Assembly (NCBI RefSeq): GCF_016862955.1
Contig: NZ_BONY01000071.1
Coordinates: forward strand, 1 to 48,446
Origin: Rhizocola hellebori
GTDB taxonomy: Bacteria > Actinomycetota > Actinomycetes > Mycobacteriales > Micromonosporaceae
Length of the DNA: 48,446 nucleotides
Direction of reading: 5' to 3'
Positions 1-7,849 of this stretch are shown one piece after another; within the stretch, counting starts at the first letter, position 1, and every line of letters begins with the position of its first letter. The notes beneath the pieces are model-generated. The model saw only the letters and a program-made list of their open reading frames with translations. It searched no databases and had not been told where the DNA came from. A program made the position numbers and the translations under genes.

Positions 1-230
1 CAACGGATCAGAGCAGTGAATTGCCTGGTCGCGAATGTCGTGGGTGAGGGAAACCGTTGCGGCGGAGCCGATTATCGCAGAGGAAGGCAAAGGCGGGAGG
101 CTAGTGTCCGATTAGGACGACAGCTGGGGATTGGTGGGCTCGTGCGGGTCGGCGGCGGAGCCGCCGGGGGTGACCACGCACGGAGGTGGCGTTGCCGCCC
201 GGGAGGTGCGGCGGCCGGCCACGACGGACC

Positions 231-290
231 GGCGCAAAGAAAGGCTACGGAACGGCGCAAAGAAAAAATGGCGCTACGGCGCAAAGAAAA
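231..290. repeat. Imperfect 23-24 bp tandem repeat, about 2.5 copies
   Basis: The word GGCGCAAAGAAA occurs at 231, 254 and 278, a spacing of 23 and 24 bp. The bases between copies share a GGC/GCTAC-like segment. It sits in the intergenic tail after the PL9 lyase gene. Function unknown. Confidence 0.7.
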
Positions 291-301
291 GAGAGTGAGG
301 C

Positions 302-333
302 ACCGGGGCGCGGGTGCAAGCCTGCGCCCCGGT
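302..333 (-). terminator. Hairpin terminator of the PL9 lyase gene
   Basis: A perfect 10-bp inverted repeat (ACCGGGGCGC and GCGCCCCGGT) with a 12-nt loop lies 14 bp past the stop codon of the leftward lyase gene. On that strand a pyrimidine-rich run follows, as in an intrinsic terminator. Confidence 0.6.
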
Positions 334-346
334 TGGGTTGTGGTGG

Positions 347-1930
347 CTAGAATCGTGCGCCTACGTCGGCGCCGTTGGATGGGCGCAGGAAGGTGGACGA
401 TGGGATGGCGCCGTTGGCTTGTCGTGCTCCGGTGATGGTGCTGGGGTCGGTGCTGACGAAGGTCCAGGTGCCGCCGAGGTTCCAGGAGTTGTTGCTGCCG
501 CTGGAGTTTGAGCCTAGCGACGAGTTGGTGCCGTTGGCTACCGCCAGGTTTCGGGTCAGGGTGCCGTCGGCGTCGGCGAAGTCGAAGCCTGTTCCGGGAT
601 TGTCCCAGGCGGTGCAGTGGTCGGCCAATAGAGCGCCGGGGTTGGCGTTGTCGACGAATCCGCCTGCTGAGTTGTCCCACGCCATGCTGTTGCGGGTGAT
701 GTGCGCGGCGGGCAGGTCCACGTCGCCGCCGCCGAGTTTGAAGCCGTTGCCGTCGCCGCTGTAGTTGGGGATGTTCCAGCGGTTGAAGCCGTTGCCGTAG
801 GCCAGGCTATTTTCCACCAAGACGGGGGAGAGGAACTCCCAGAAGTCCAGGCCGTCGTCGGAATTGTTCCACAGACGCGCGCCGCGCACGACGTTGCCGG
901 TGCCGGAGCCTTCCTTGATGGCCAGGCCGTCAGCGCTTTCGCCGTTGTTGCGGGGGTCGCGGTTGCCGGAGCTGTCGAGGTTGATGATCTGGTTGTTGCC
1001 GGAGGCGCCCTGCAAGTGTAGGCCGCTCTCATAGTTGTTGCGGGTGATGAGGCGATCGAAGATGTTGAAGTTGGTGTCGAGGCCGAAGATGCCGTAGGGG
1101 CCGTTGATGATTTCCAGCCCGATCAGCCGCCAGTATTCGCCTTCGATGTGGATGGCGCCGCGTTCCGGGCGCGGGATGCTGCCACCGACCGGGGCCGGGG
1201 TGTGTGGCATGTTCTCGCCGTCGATGATGGCCCGCTCGTTGTTGTAGTTGGTCATCGTGATCGGCTGGCTCGATGTGCCGCTCTTGACCAGCTGCACGTT
1301 GGTGGTGGGGGCGTAGGTGCCGGCGCGAAGGAAGATGGTGTACCCGGGCTGGGCCAGGTCGACCGCGCGCTGAACGGTGCGCAGGGGCGCGGCGAGGGTG
1401 CCGGCGTTGGCGTCGTTGCCGCTGGGCGCGACGTAAAGGTTGTTGGCCGGGGGAGGCGGCCCTTCGGTGGTGAAGTCGATGAGGTCGATGTTGGCCAGGC
1501 CGTTGGCGGTGGTCGGGCTGAATCGGATGGTGTTGTTGCCCGTGATCGCATTGAACGTCAGCGTGCTGCCGGACCAGGTGGTCCAGGCGCCTGTCCCGGC
1601 GAAGGGCAGCGTCTGCAGCAGGGTGCCGTTGACGAAGACGTCGGCGGGACGGTTGGTGGTCGTGCCGTTGGCGTATCGCACCACTAGCACCGCGGCTGTG
1701 CCGACCGAGGCGCTGACCGTGAACTGCAAGGCCGCGCCGACAGCGTTGCGGGCGTTGCAGAAACCGGTGCCGGAGAAGCCGGCATGGTTGGAGTCGATGG
1801 TGCCGTCGCAGGTGGCCGGGGCGTTCTCGGCCTCGTAGCGGACGGTGGCGGCGGCCGCGGGTGAGGCGGGCGAGATGACGATCGCGCCGGCGGCGAGGGC
1901 GGCCAGGGCGAGGAAAGGCTTGAGTCTCAT
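347..1930 (-). CDS. Secreted pectate lyase, PL9 family, with N-terminal CBM35-like domain
   Basis: Predicted 527-residue extracellular enzyme that would cleave polygalacturonate by beta-elimination. Residues 1-27 form a Sec signal peptide (MRLKPFLAL, hydrophobic core, ASPAAA). Residues 29-155 look like a CBM35/CBM6-type beta-sandwich (VRYEAENAP at the start, IDLIDF at the end), followed by a short PPPPA linker. The rest is a right-handed beta-helix beginning NLYVAPSGNDANAGT, typical of PL9. The PL9 calcium-site pattern (SADGLAIK, then NSDDGLDFWE) and the GNGFKLGG segment with the expected catalytic Lys are present. GGAG lies 6 nt before the ATG. A LacI-type palindrome lies 69 bp upstream and is shared with the second lyase. 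Family assignment is from recognised motifs. Confidence 0.88.
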   Translation of the reverse strand: MRLKPFLALAALAAGAIVISPASPAAAATVRYEAENAPATCDGTIDSNHAGFSGTGFCNARNAVGAALQFTVSASVGTAAVLVVRYANGTTTNRPADVFVNGTLLQTLPFAGTGAWTTWSGSTLTFNAITGNNTIRFSPTTANGLANIDLIDFTTEGPPPPANNLYVAPSGNDANAGTLAAPLRTVQRAVDLAQPGYTIFLRAGTYAPTTNVQLVKSGTSSQPITMTNYNNERAIIDGENMPHTPAPVGGSIPRPERGAIHIEGEYWRLIGLEIINGPYGIFGLDTNFNIFDRLITRNNYESGLHLQGASGNNQIINLDSSGNRDPRNNGESADGLAIKEGSGTGNVVRGARLWNNSDDGLDFWEFLSPVLVENSLAYGNGFNRWNIPNYSGDGNGFKLGGGDVDLPAAHITRNSMAWDNSAGGFVDNANPGALLADHCTAWDNPGTGFDFADADGTLTRNLAVANGTNSSLGSNSSGSNNSWNLGGTWTFVSTDPSTITGARQANGAIPSSTFLRPSNGADVGARF

Positions 1931-1998
1931 GTGTTCTCCGTGGTCGAGTGCTCATCGGTGGACACGCCGGCCCGGTGGCGCCCCAGGTAAAGCGCGGA

Positions 1999-2012
1999 GG
2001 AAAGCGCTTTCC
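1999..2012. promoter_or_regulatory. LacI-type palindromic operator upstream of the PL9 lyase
   Basis: GGAAAGCGCTTTCC is a perfect 14-bp palindrome with the central CG typical of LacI/GalR-family operators. The identical sequence occurs at 4668-4681 upstream of the PL1 lyase. No lacI-type gene is in the window, so the regulator would be encoded elsewhere. Confidence 0.7.
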
Positions 2013-2075
2013 AATCGAAGAAGATGATAGTGACAAGCCTCGGCCCGGTCAACTGCCCGGGCCGTCCGCGGCCGC

Positions 2076-2097
2076 CCGTGGCCAGGATCGGCCACGG
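2076..2097 (-). terminator. Hairpin after the DUF899 gene
   Basis: CCGTGGCC and GGCCACGG form a perfect 8-bp stem around a 6-nt loop, 14 bp past the stop of the leftward DUF899 gene. It would separate that gene from the PL9 promoter. There is no clear U tract. Confidence 0.5.
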
Positions 2098-2111
2098 CGG
2101 CCTTCCCCCGA

Positions 2112-2744
2112 TCAGAAGGGCTGGGGCCAGCCCTCCGGGGAGTCCTCCCAGTCCTCCTGCCGTCCGTAGGCGGTGACGTCGAGGATGTTGTAGGTCCACA
2201 GCATCCGGTCGACGCCGCGGGAGGTGGTGTCGTAGGTGCGGTAGACGTGGTCGCCGTCGCGCATGAACACCAGGAACCGGAAGCCTTCGCCGACCTCCAG
2301 GTCATTGGCGAAGGAGGTGCCGTGCGAGGACACGAACGGCACGGTCCAGCCCATCTGGGCCTTGTAACGCTCGATCTGCTCCAGCGGCATGTTCGACACG
2401 GTCACCCAGGTGATCCCGCGCGCGGCGAGCTTGGCCGGACCGGCCGCCGGGATGTTGTTGGTGAACGCCGTGCAACCCGGACAGTAGGTGTCCGGTCCCC
2501 GGTCCATGAACTGGTAGATGACCAGCTGGTTCCGGCCGTCGAACAGGTCGACCAGGGTCTTCTTCCCCTCCGGCGTGTCGAAGATGTATCCGTTGTCGAT
2601 TTCCGTCATCGGCAGCCGCCGCCGCCGCGCGGCGAGCGCGTCCAGCTTGCGGGTGGCCTCCTTCTCGGCCACCAGCAGCTCATCGCGCGCCTGGCGCCAT
2701 TCGCTCGCCGAGACGATGGGCGGCATCGCTGTCTTGTCGGGCAT
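2112..2744 (-). CDS. DUF899 family thioredoxin-like protein
   Basis: A 210-residue cytosolic protein with no signal peptide. It matches DUF899: an N-terminal amphipathic region (EWRQARDELLVAEKEATR), then GKKTLVDLFDGRNQLVIYQFM and PDTYCPGCTAFTNNI, a thioredoxin-like fold with a CPGC motif, and FRFLVFMRDGDHVYRTYDT near the end. The ATG at 2744 has a strong AGGAGAGGAC site upstream. Biochemical function is not established for the family; a redox role is inferred from the fold. It sits between two lyase genes on the same strand, but terminators on both sides argue for separate transcription. Confidence 0.85.
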   Translation of the reverse strand: MPDKTAMPPIVSASEWRQARDELLVAEKEATRKLDALAARRRRLPMTEIDNGYIFDTPEGKKTLVDLFDGRNQLVIYQFMDRGPDTYCPGCTAFTNNIPAAGPAKLAARGITWVTVSNMPLEQIERYKAQMGWTVPFVSSHGTSFANDLEVGEGFRFLVFMRDGDHVYRTYDTTSRGVDRMLWTYNILDVTAYGRQEDWEDSPEGWPQPF

Positions 2745-2835
2745 TGCTCAGTCCTCTCCTCGTACGCCGCTACGGGCGTTCTCACCTTAAGGACGAAGCT
2801 GCGACCCGGATTTCGACACCTTCCCCGAAATTGGT

Positions 2836-2869
2836 GCGGGGTGGGCGCTGTGAAACAGGCCCACCCCGC
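2836..2869 (-). terminator. Strong terminator of the PL1 lyase gene
   Basis: GCGGGGTGGGC and GCCCACCCCGC form a perfect 11-bp stem with a 12-nt loop, just past the stop codon of the PL1 lyase gene. An A-rich segment precedes it on the lyase strand. Confidence 0.75.
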
Positions 2870-2882
2870 TTTATTTACCCGA

Positions 2883-4553
2883 TTAAATCTTGCCGACACC
2901 CGCTCCGGCGGCGACCGTCGCCGGGATGCTGGCGGCGTTGTCGAGGGTGTACGAGTAGTAGTTGCTCGCCTCCTCGACCGAACCCGAGGTGACGATCGGG
3001 TCCTCGGTGTTGACGTTGATGTTGTTGCGAGCCACGATCCGGCCGGCCGTGCCGCCGACGTCGTTGCGGGTGGGCTTTTCCACATCATCGAAGTAGTTGC
3101 CTTCGACGAGCACGCCGGCGTTCATCTGCGAGGCGACGCCGTAGCCGGTGATGTGCAGGAAGTAGTTGTTGTAGATGTGGACCGGCTCACCGAAGCGGAC
3201 CCGCGGGTTGCGCTGGATGCTGCCGTCGAAGAAGTTGTGGTGGTAGGAGACCTTCAGCCGGCCGATGTCCTGCGCGCCGTTGGAGTCGTCGTGGCCGAGC
3301 AGCGAGTTCTTGTCGCTGTTGTGGAATCGGTTCCACGAGATGGTGACGTAGCTCGACCCGCGTTTGACGTCGAGGGCGCCGTCGAACTGGTTGGACAGAT
3401 CGTTGTGGTCGATCCAGATGTGGTGGGAGAACATCATCACGTTGATGCAGTCATCCGGGCAGTTGGTGATGCTGATGTTGCGGATGATGACGTTGCGCAC
3501 CGCGTTCGCGGGTGGCGAGAGGATGTCGTCGTCGATCGGCAGGCCGACGTTCAGGCCGCCGCCGGTGAGCCCGGAGTTGGCTCCCAGCCCCACGATGGTT
3601 TTGTTGGAGGTCACGTCGTGCATCGGTCCGGGGAGCGAGATCATTCCGCTGACCTGGATGATGAGCGGTGACGGCTGGGCGATCGCGCTGAGGAAAGCCG
3701 CCGTCGTGTTGACGGTGACCGTGGCGCCGCCGGCGCCGCCGGAGGTGCCGTTCTGGCCCCACGCGTTGACGCCGGCGAAGCCGTCGGCCTGGCCCGGTTG
3801 TGGGGGAGTCGGGGTGCCGGTCGGGGTCGGCGAGGGCGACGGCGACACGGAAGGCGTCGGCGAGGGGGACTGGGGTGGCGTCTGGGTTACCGGCGGGCTG
3901 ATCGACGGTCCCGGTCCGGGGGTGTCCGTGACGACCACGTCGTCGAAGGAGGCGCTGGAGAAGTAGGTGGTCAGACCGACTTTGCCGGTGGCGAAAGCGG
4001 AATCGGTGGCGCTGGCCACGAGCGTCCCGTTGAGGTAGCCGCGCAGGGCGCTGCCAAAGGCTTCGAACCTTAGGGTGTACCAGGTGCCGGTGCTCACCGA
4101 CGCGGCGGCCGAAGCGAGGGTGGTGTAGCCGCCGCTGTTGCGCCTGCCCAGGAGGACCTGGGAATTGGTCAGAACGAGATAGTAGTAGTTGGTCATGCTC
4201 TGGCCGCGGCCGATGATGCCGGTGAAGCGGCCGGTTCCGGAGCTGAATGCCAGTGGTTTGACCCGTGCTTGCACCGATTGGTTTCCCCAGGCGGAGCCGG
4301 CCTGGGCCTTGGCGTCGCTGCCGGTGCTGCTCTGCTGGTAGACAGGCGAGCCGTCGGTGACGACCGACCAGCTGCCGCCCGACTTGGACCACCCGTTGGC
4401 GTTGCCGTCGTTGAAGTCGTCGCTGAAAAGCGTTGCGGCTTGGGCGGTGGCGGTCATGAGGAACACGGTCGCGGTGACCGCGGTCGCGATCCCGGCGGCG
4501 AGCCAGGCCCGGCGACGGGCAGCAGACGGTAACTGAGCTGGACTGGCGGACAA
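2883..4553 (-). CDS. Secreted pectate lyase, PL1 family, with lectin-like domain and Pro/Ser/Thr linker
   Basis: Predicted 556-residue exported enzyme. I place the start at TTG 4553 because GAAAGGAC lies 7-8 nt before it; the frame is open further upstream, but those residues do not look like a signal peptide. The start gives MSASPAQLP, an RRRAW segment and a hydrophobic core ending TAQA (about residues 1-39). Residues 40-210 form a concanavalin-like beta-sandwich (LFSDDFNDGNANGW to SFDDVVV). A Pro/Ser/Thr-rich linker follows, then the PL1 beta-helix: IWIDHNDLSN, FDGALDVKRGSSYVTISWN, and QRNPRVRFG with the expected catalytic Arg. Two palindromes in the promoter (4643-4654, 4668-4681) suggest sugar-responsive LacI-type control shared with the PL9 gene. 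Confidence 0.88.
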   Translation of the reverse strand: MSASPAQLPSAARRRAWLAAGIATAVTATVFLMTATAQAATLFSDDFNDGNANGWSKSGGSWSVVTDGSPVYQQSSTGSDAKAQAGSAWGNQSVQARVKPLAFSSGTGRFTGIIGRGQSMTNYYYLVLTNSQVLLGRRNSGGYTTLASAAASVSTGTWYTLRFEAFGSALRGYLNGTLVASATDSAFATGKVGLTTYFSSASFDDVVVTDTPGPGPSISPPVTQTPPQSPSPTPSVSPSPSPTPTGTPTPPQPGQADGFAGVNAWGQNGTSGGAGGATVTVNTTAAFLSAIAQPSPLIIQVSGMISLPGPMHDVTSNKTIVGLGANSGLTGGGLNVGLPIDDDILSPPANAVRNVIIRNISITNCPDDCINVMMFSHHIWIDHNDLSNQFDGALDVKRGSSYVTISWNRFHNSDKNSLLGHDDSNGAQDIGRLKVSYHHNFFDGSIQRNPRVRFGEPVHIYNNYFLHITGYGVASQMNAGVLVEGNYFDDVEKPTRNDVGGTAGRIVARNNINVNTEDPIVTSGSVEEASNYYSYTLDNAASIPATVAAGAGVGKI

Positions 4554-4642
4554 GTTCGCACGTCCTTTCGATTCGTGGCCGCCGTATGGGCATGGGCGGC
4601 CCGAGGAGCTGCCCGCGGCCGGCCGCGCCACGGGCAAGAGTG

Positions 4643-4654
4643 CGAAACGTTTCG
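4643..4654. promoter_or_regulatory. Second palindrome in the PL1 lyase promoter
   Basis: CGAAACGTTTCG is a perfect 12-bp palindrome with a central ACGT, 13 bp from the GGAAAGCGCTTTCC box. Its shape also fits a LacI/GalR-type site. Only this lyase has it. Confidence 0.5.
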
Positions 4655-4667
4655 GTTACCACGCTAG

Positions 4668-4681
4668 GGAAAGCGCTTTCC
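4668..4681. promoter_or_regulatory. LacI-type palindromic operator upstream of the PL1 lyase
   Basis: GGAAAGCGCTTTCC is identical to the box at 1999-2012. It lies about 115 bp before the TTG start, in the expected promoter region. Confidence 0.7.
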
Positions 4682-4843
4682 TATAGTCAAGAAGATCGAT
4701 GTGCAGGATTGTTGCAGTCAAATCGACGTTGTTACGTGGCTGTATGTCCGCAATTGCTGCACCTGCGGGCCGCTGGCGGGCACGAGGATTTGCACCGCCA
4801 GCGTCCAGAAGTTGCAGCAAAGCCGCTTCTGTCCAATATGGAG

Positions 4844-5257
4844 CTACGGGGCGCGGCTCGGACCCTGCCCCGGCCGCCAGGCGAAGGCGAGTGCTGCCCC
4901 GACCAGGGTGAGCAGCATGCCGAGCAGGAAACCACCCAGATTGGAGGTCAGCCAGGTGGCGAGCGCCAGAACCATTGCCACGCATGAGTTCCAGATCCGC
5001 TGATCGGGGGTGAATACGATCAGGAACCCGCAGATGACGATGATGAACGGGATCAGATAGCCGATGGCTCCTTGCATGCCAACATGCATCACGACCGGCA
5101 GCGGAGCGCGGATGGTCGCGATGATCTCCAGCCCGCCCAGCACCACGAGTAGCCCGCCCCAGAAGGGACGGGAGCGCCGCCACTGCCGGAAGGTGCGGCG
5201 CGCCGAGGGCGCCGGCAGTGCACCGGTTGCGCCCTCGGCGATCTGTGCGTCAGACAT
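4844..5257 (-). CDS. DUF6114 family membrane protein
   Basis: A 137-residue integral membrane protein. After a charged N-terminus with RRTFRQWRRSRPFW, about four hydrophobic segments follow: GGLLVVLGGLEIIATI, IGYLIPFIIVICGFLIVF, SCVAMVLALATWLTS and FLLGMLLTLVGAALAF. This matches DUF6114, which in actinomycetes usually follows a DUF6230 gene, as here with only 3 bp between them. A GAGGG within the end of the upstream gene is the likely ribosome site, so the two are probably translated together. Role unknown. Confidence 0.85.
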   Translation of the reverse strand: MSDAQIAEGATGALPAPSARRTFRQWRRSRPFWGGLLVVLGGLEIIATIRAPLPVVMHVGMQGAIGYLIPFIIVICGFLIVFTPDQRIWNSCVAMVLALATWLTSNLGGFLLGMLLTLVGAALAFAWRPGQGPSRAP

Positions 5258-5260
5258 CGG

Positions 5261-5860
5261 CTAGCAACCCTCTTGGGCAAAGGCGATCCGCAGGTGCGGC
5301 AGCTTGAAGCTGGAGGCGGTGGTGGCGAAGTTGTTCTGGCGCAGGTTCTCGATGGTCACCGTGCGCGCCTGCTGGCCGAAGACCCCGATGTTGCCGCTGA
5401 CGTCGGGCACCCGGTCCATGGTGCTGGCGTCGCGCCCGATCTCGATGTCGGCGAAGGTGGCGTCGCCGCTGACCAGGTCGGAGTCGACGACCAGGTTGCT
5501 GGCGGTGACATCGGTGCCGTTGTCGCCGGCGGTGATCCGCAGGAACATGCCGCCCATGTCGATGCTCTGACACAGGTTGGTCAGCTTGGCTTCCCGGATC
5601 GCCGACACGATGACCACCACCTGGCCACCGGTGTCGCCCTCGTTGGGGCTGCCCGGCGCCATTTCGTCAAGCGCGGCAAACTGTTCGAGCCCTTCACCCT
5701 GGATCTTGTCGGCGGTGACCGTGAAAGGCAGGCCGGAGATGGAGAAGTTGGCGGCGAGCACACCCTGCGCGGTCAAGGTGACCAGGACTGCCGCGACCGA
5801 GCCGGTGGTGAGCATGGCGGCCGCGAAACGCCGCCACGAGATGGACGAATCAATGGACAT
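5261..5860 (-). CDS. DUF6230 family exported protein
   Basis: A 199-residue exported or membrane-anchored protein. The ATG at 5860 is chosen because GGAG lies 8 nt upstream and a signal-like segment follows at once (MSIDSSISWRRFAAAMLTTG, then a hydrophobic stretch to VLAAN). The rest is predicted beta-rich (FSISGLPFTVTADKIQGEGL) with two Cys, one in NLCQSIDM and one as the C-terminal residue. DUF6230 proteins are sometimes labelled cholesterol esterase in databases, but no Ser hydrolase motif is visible, so I do not use that name. It is the first gene of a two-gene unit with DUF6114. Confidence 0.85.
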   Translation of the reverse strand: MSIDSSISWRRFAAAMLTTGSVAAVLVTLTAQGVLAANFSISGLPFTVTADKIQGEGLEQFAALDEMAPGSPNEGDTGGQVVVIVSAIREAKLTNLCQSIDMGGMFLRITAGDNGTDVTASNLVVDSDLVSGDATFADIEIGRDASTMDRVPDVSGNIGVFGQQARTVTIENLRQNNFATTASSFKLPHLRIAFAQEGC

Positions 5861-6036
5861 AGAGGCTCTCCTATGAGTGAGCTCTACCAGGCGTTGCCGC
5901 GCGGCCGGCGGCCACTGCGGATGGCTGCCGGACCGTTGAGCAACTAGCGACGTGTCCATATTTCGATGAGGATGCCAGCAAGTTACCGCCGGGTATCAAA
6001 CGTCGTCAAGTCAATCCACTTAGGTCAGTGACTGGA

Positions 6037-6798
6037 TCATGCCGAGCCCACGCTCGGCATGGGCACGGTTGCCCCGCAGGGCAGCGACGTAGCAGGGCTT
6101 TCCGGCGACGGCAGCAACTCGGAGGCCGACTCCTCGTGACCGAGAAATGGCACAAGAGCGAAGTAGGTCAGCGTGGGCAGGAGATCGCGCAGCGACTCGG
6201 TGCGCCCCGCGGCCACCTGGCGGTAGATGGAGACGTAGATCCCGCCGATGACGCTCTCGACAAGCTCGTCGGGCAGCTGGTCACGGCGCGGCGCGCTGAC
6301 GAAGAACTCGCGGAAGCGGCTGAGCATCCGATCGCGCTCGCGGCGGGCCGCTGTGCCAACCCCGTCGATCTCCACAATGGCCATGGACGCGAAGGTGGGC
6401 ACGCTGGCCAGAACGGTCAGCAGGACGTCGAGCCCGTTGCGCACGCCGGTGCGCCAGTCACCGGCGCCGTGGAAGGCCGCTGCCATCAGGCCCAGCATCA
6501 CGCCCGTGCCGTGCCGGTAGGTGGCCAGGAACGCGTCTTCCTTGCCCTCGAAGTGCGCGTAGAACGCGGGTCTGGTGACCCCGGCCGCCTGGCAGATGTC
6601 GCCGACCCGAGCGTTGGGATAGCCCTTGAGGGCGACCATCTGCACCAGGCCGTCGAAGAGCCGCTCGCGCTGGTTCGCCGCCACCACGTCGGGTGGGATC
6701 CGGCTCGGGCCGCGTTTGATGGCCCGCGCCGGGTCTCTGGCCACCCGGGCGCCGGGCAGCAGGGGGAGTCTGGGATCGGCGGCATCATCCATCGCCAT
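6037..6798 (-). CDS. TetR/AcrR family regulator
   Basis: A 253-residue DNA-binding regulator. The start at 6798 follows a strong GAGGGAGG site 5 nt away; an ATG 33 bp upstream lacks one. After a 40-residue lead the TetR helix-turn-helix runs from RERLFDGLVQMVALKGYPNA through VGDICQAAGVTRPAFYAHF to GKEDAFLATY. The ligand domain follows. It lies just upstream of the DUF6230-DUF6114 pair on the same strand and divergent from the secreted protein gene at 7118, so either could be its target. TetR genes often accompany DUF6230/6114 in actinomycetes. Confidence 0.88.
   Translation of the reverse strand: MAMDDAADPRLPLLPGARVARDPARAIKRGPSRIPPDVVAANQRERLFDGLVQMVALKGYPNARVGDICQAAGVTRPAFYAHFEGKEDAFLATYRHGTGVMLGLMAAAFHGAGDWRTGVRNGLDVLLTVLASVPTFASMAIVEIDGVGTAARRERDRMLSRFREFFVSAPRRDQLPDELVESVIGGIYVSIYRQVAAGRTESLRDLLPTLTYFALVPFLGHEESASELLPSPESPATSLPCGATVPMPSVGSA
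6038..6061 (-). terminator. Hairpin overlapping the tetR stop codon
   Basis: CATGCCGAGC and GCTCGGCATG form a perfect 10-bp stem with a 4-nt loop. The hairpin starts within the tetR stop codon and encodes the last residues of the protein. It is a probable terminator without a U tract, separating tetR from the DUF6230 gene. Confidence 0.6.
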
Positions 6799-7774
<976 letters not shown>

Positions 7775-7849
7775 GCCTGCCATCGGTTCCAGACCGGCTG
7801 CGGTCGTGCCCGTCGTTCCTCGCGAGCGGGCGCGGCCGCGGCCCTGGCT

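Larger units (their letters stand above)
1..346. other. Gene-free stretch with short tandem repeats
   Basis: No convincing gene is seen. The stretch lies downstream of the leftward PL9 lyase gene and holds that gene's probable terminator (302-333) and a short imperfect tandem repeat (231-290). Frames that stay open here are Arg-rich and look like GC-bias artefacts. Confidence 0.6.

Noticed and set aside
231-290. CRISPR array
   Set aside because: The repeat word is only about 12 bp, copies are 23-24 bp apart, and there are no spacers of proper length or cas genes.
5261-5860. Cholesterol esterase, a label sometimes given to DUF6230 proteins
   Set aside because: No GxSxG or other hydrolase motif is visible.
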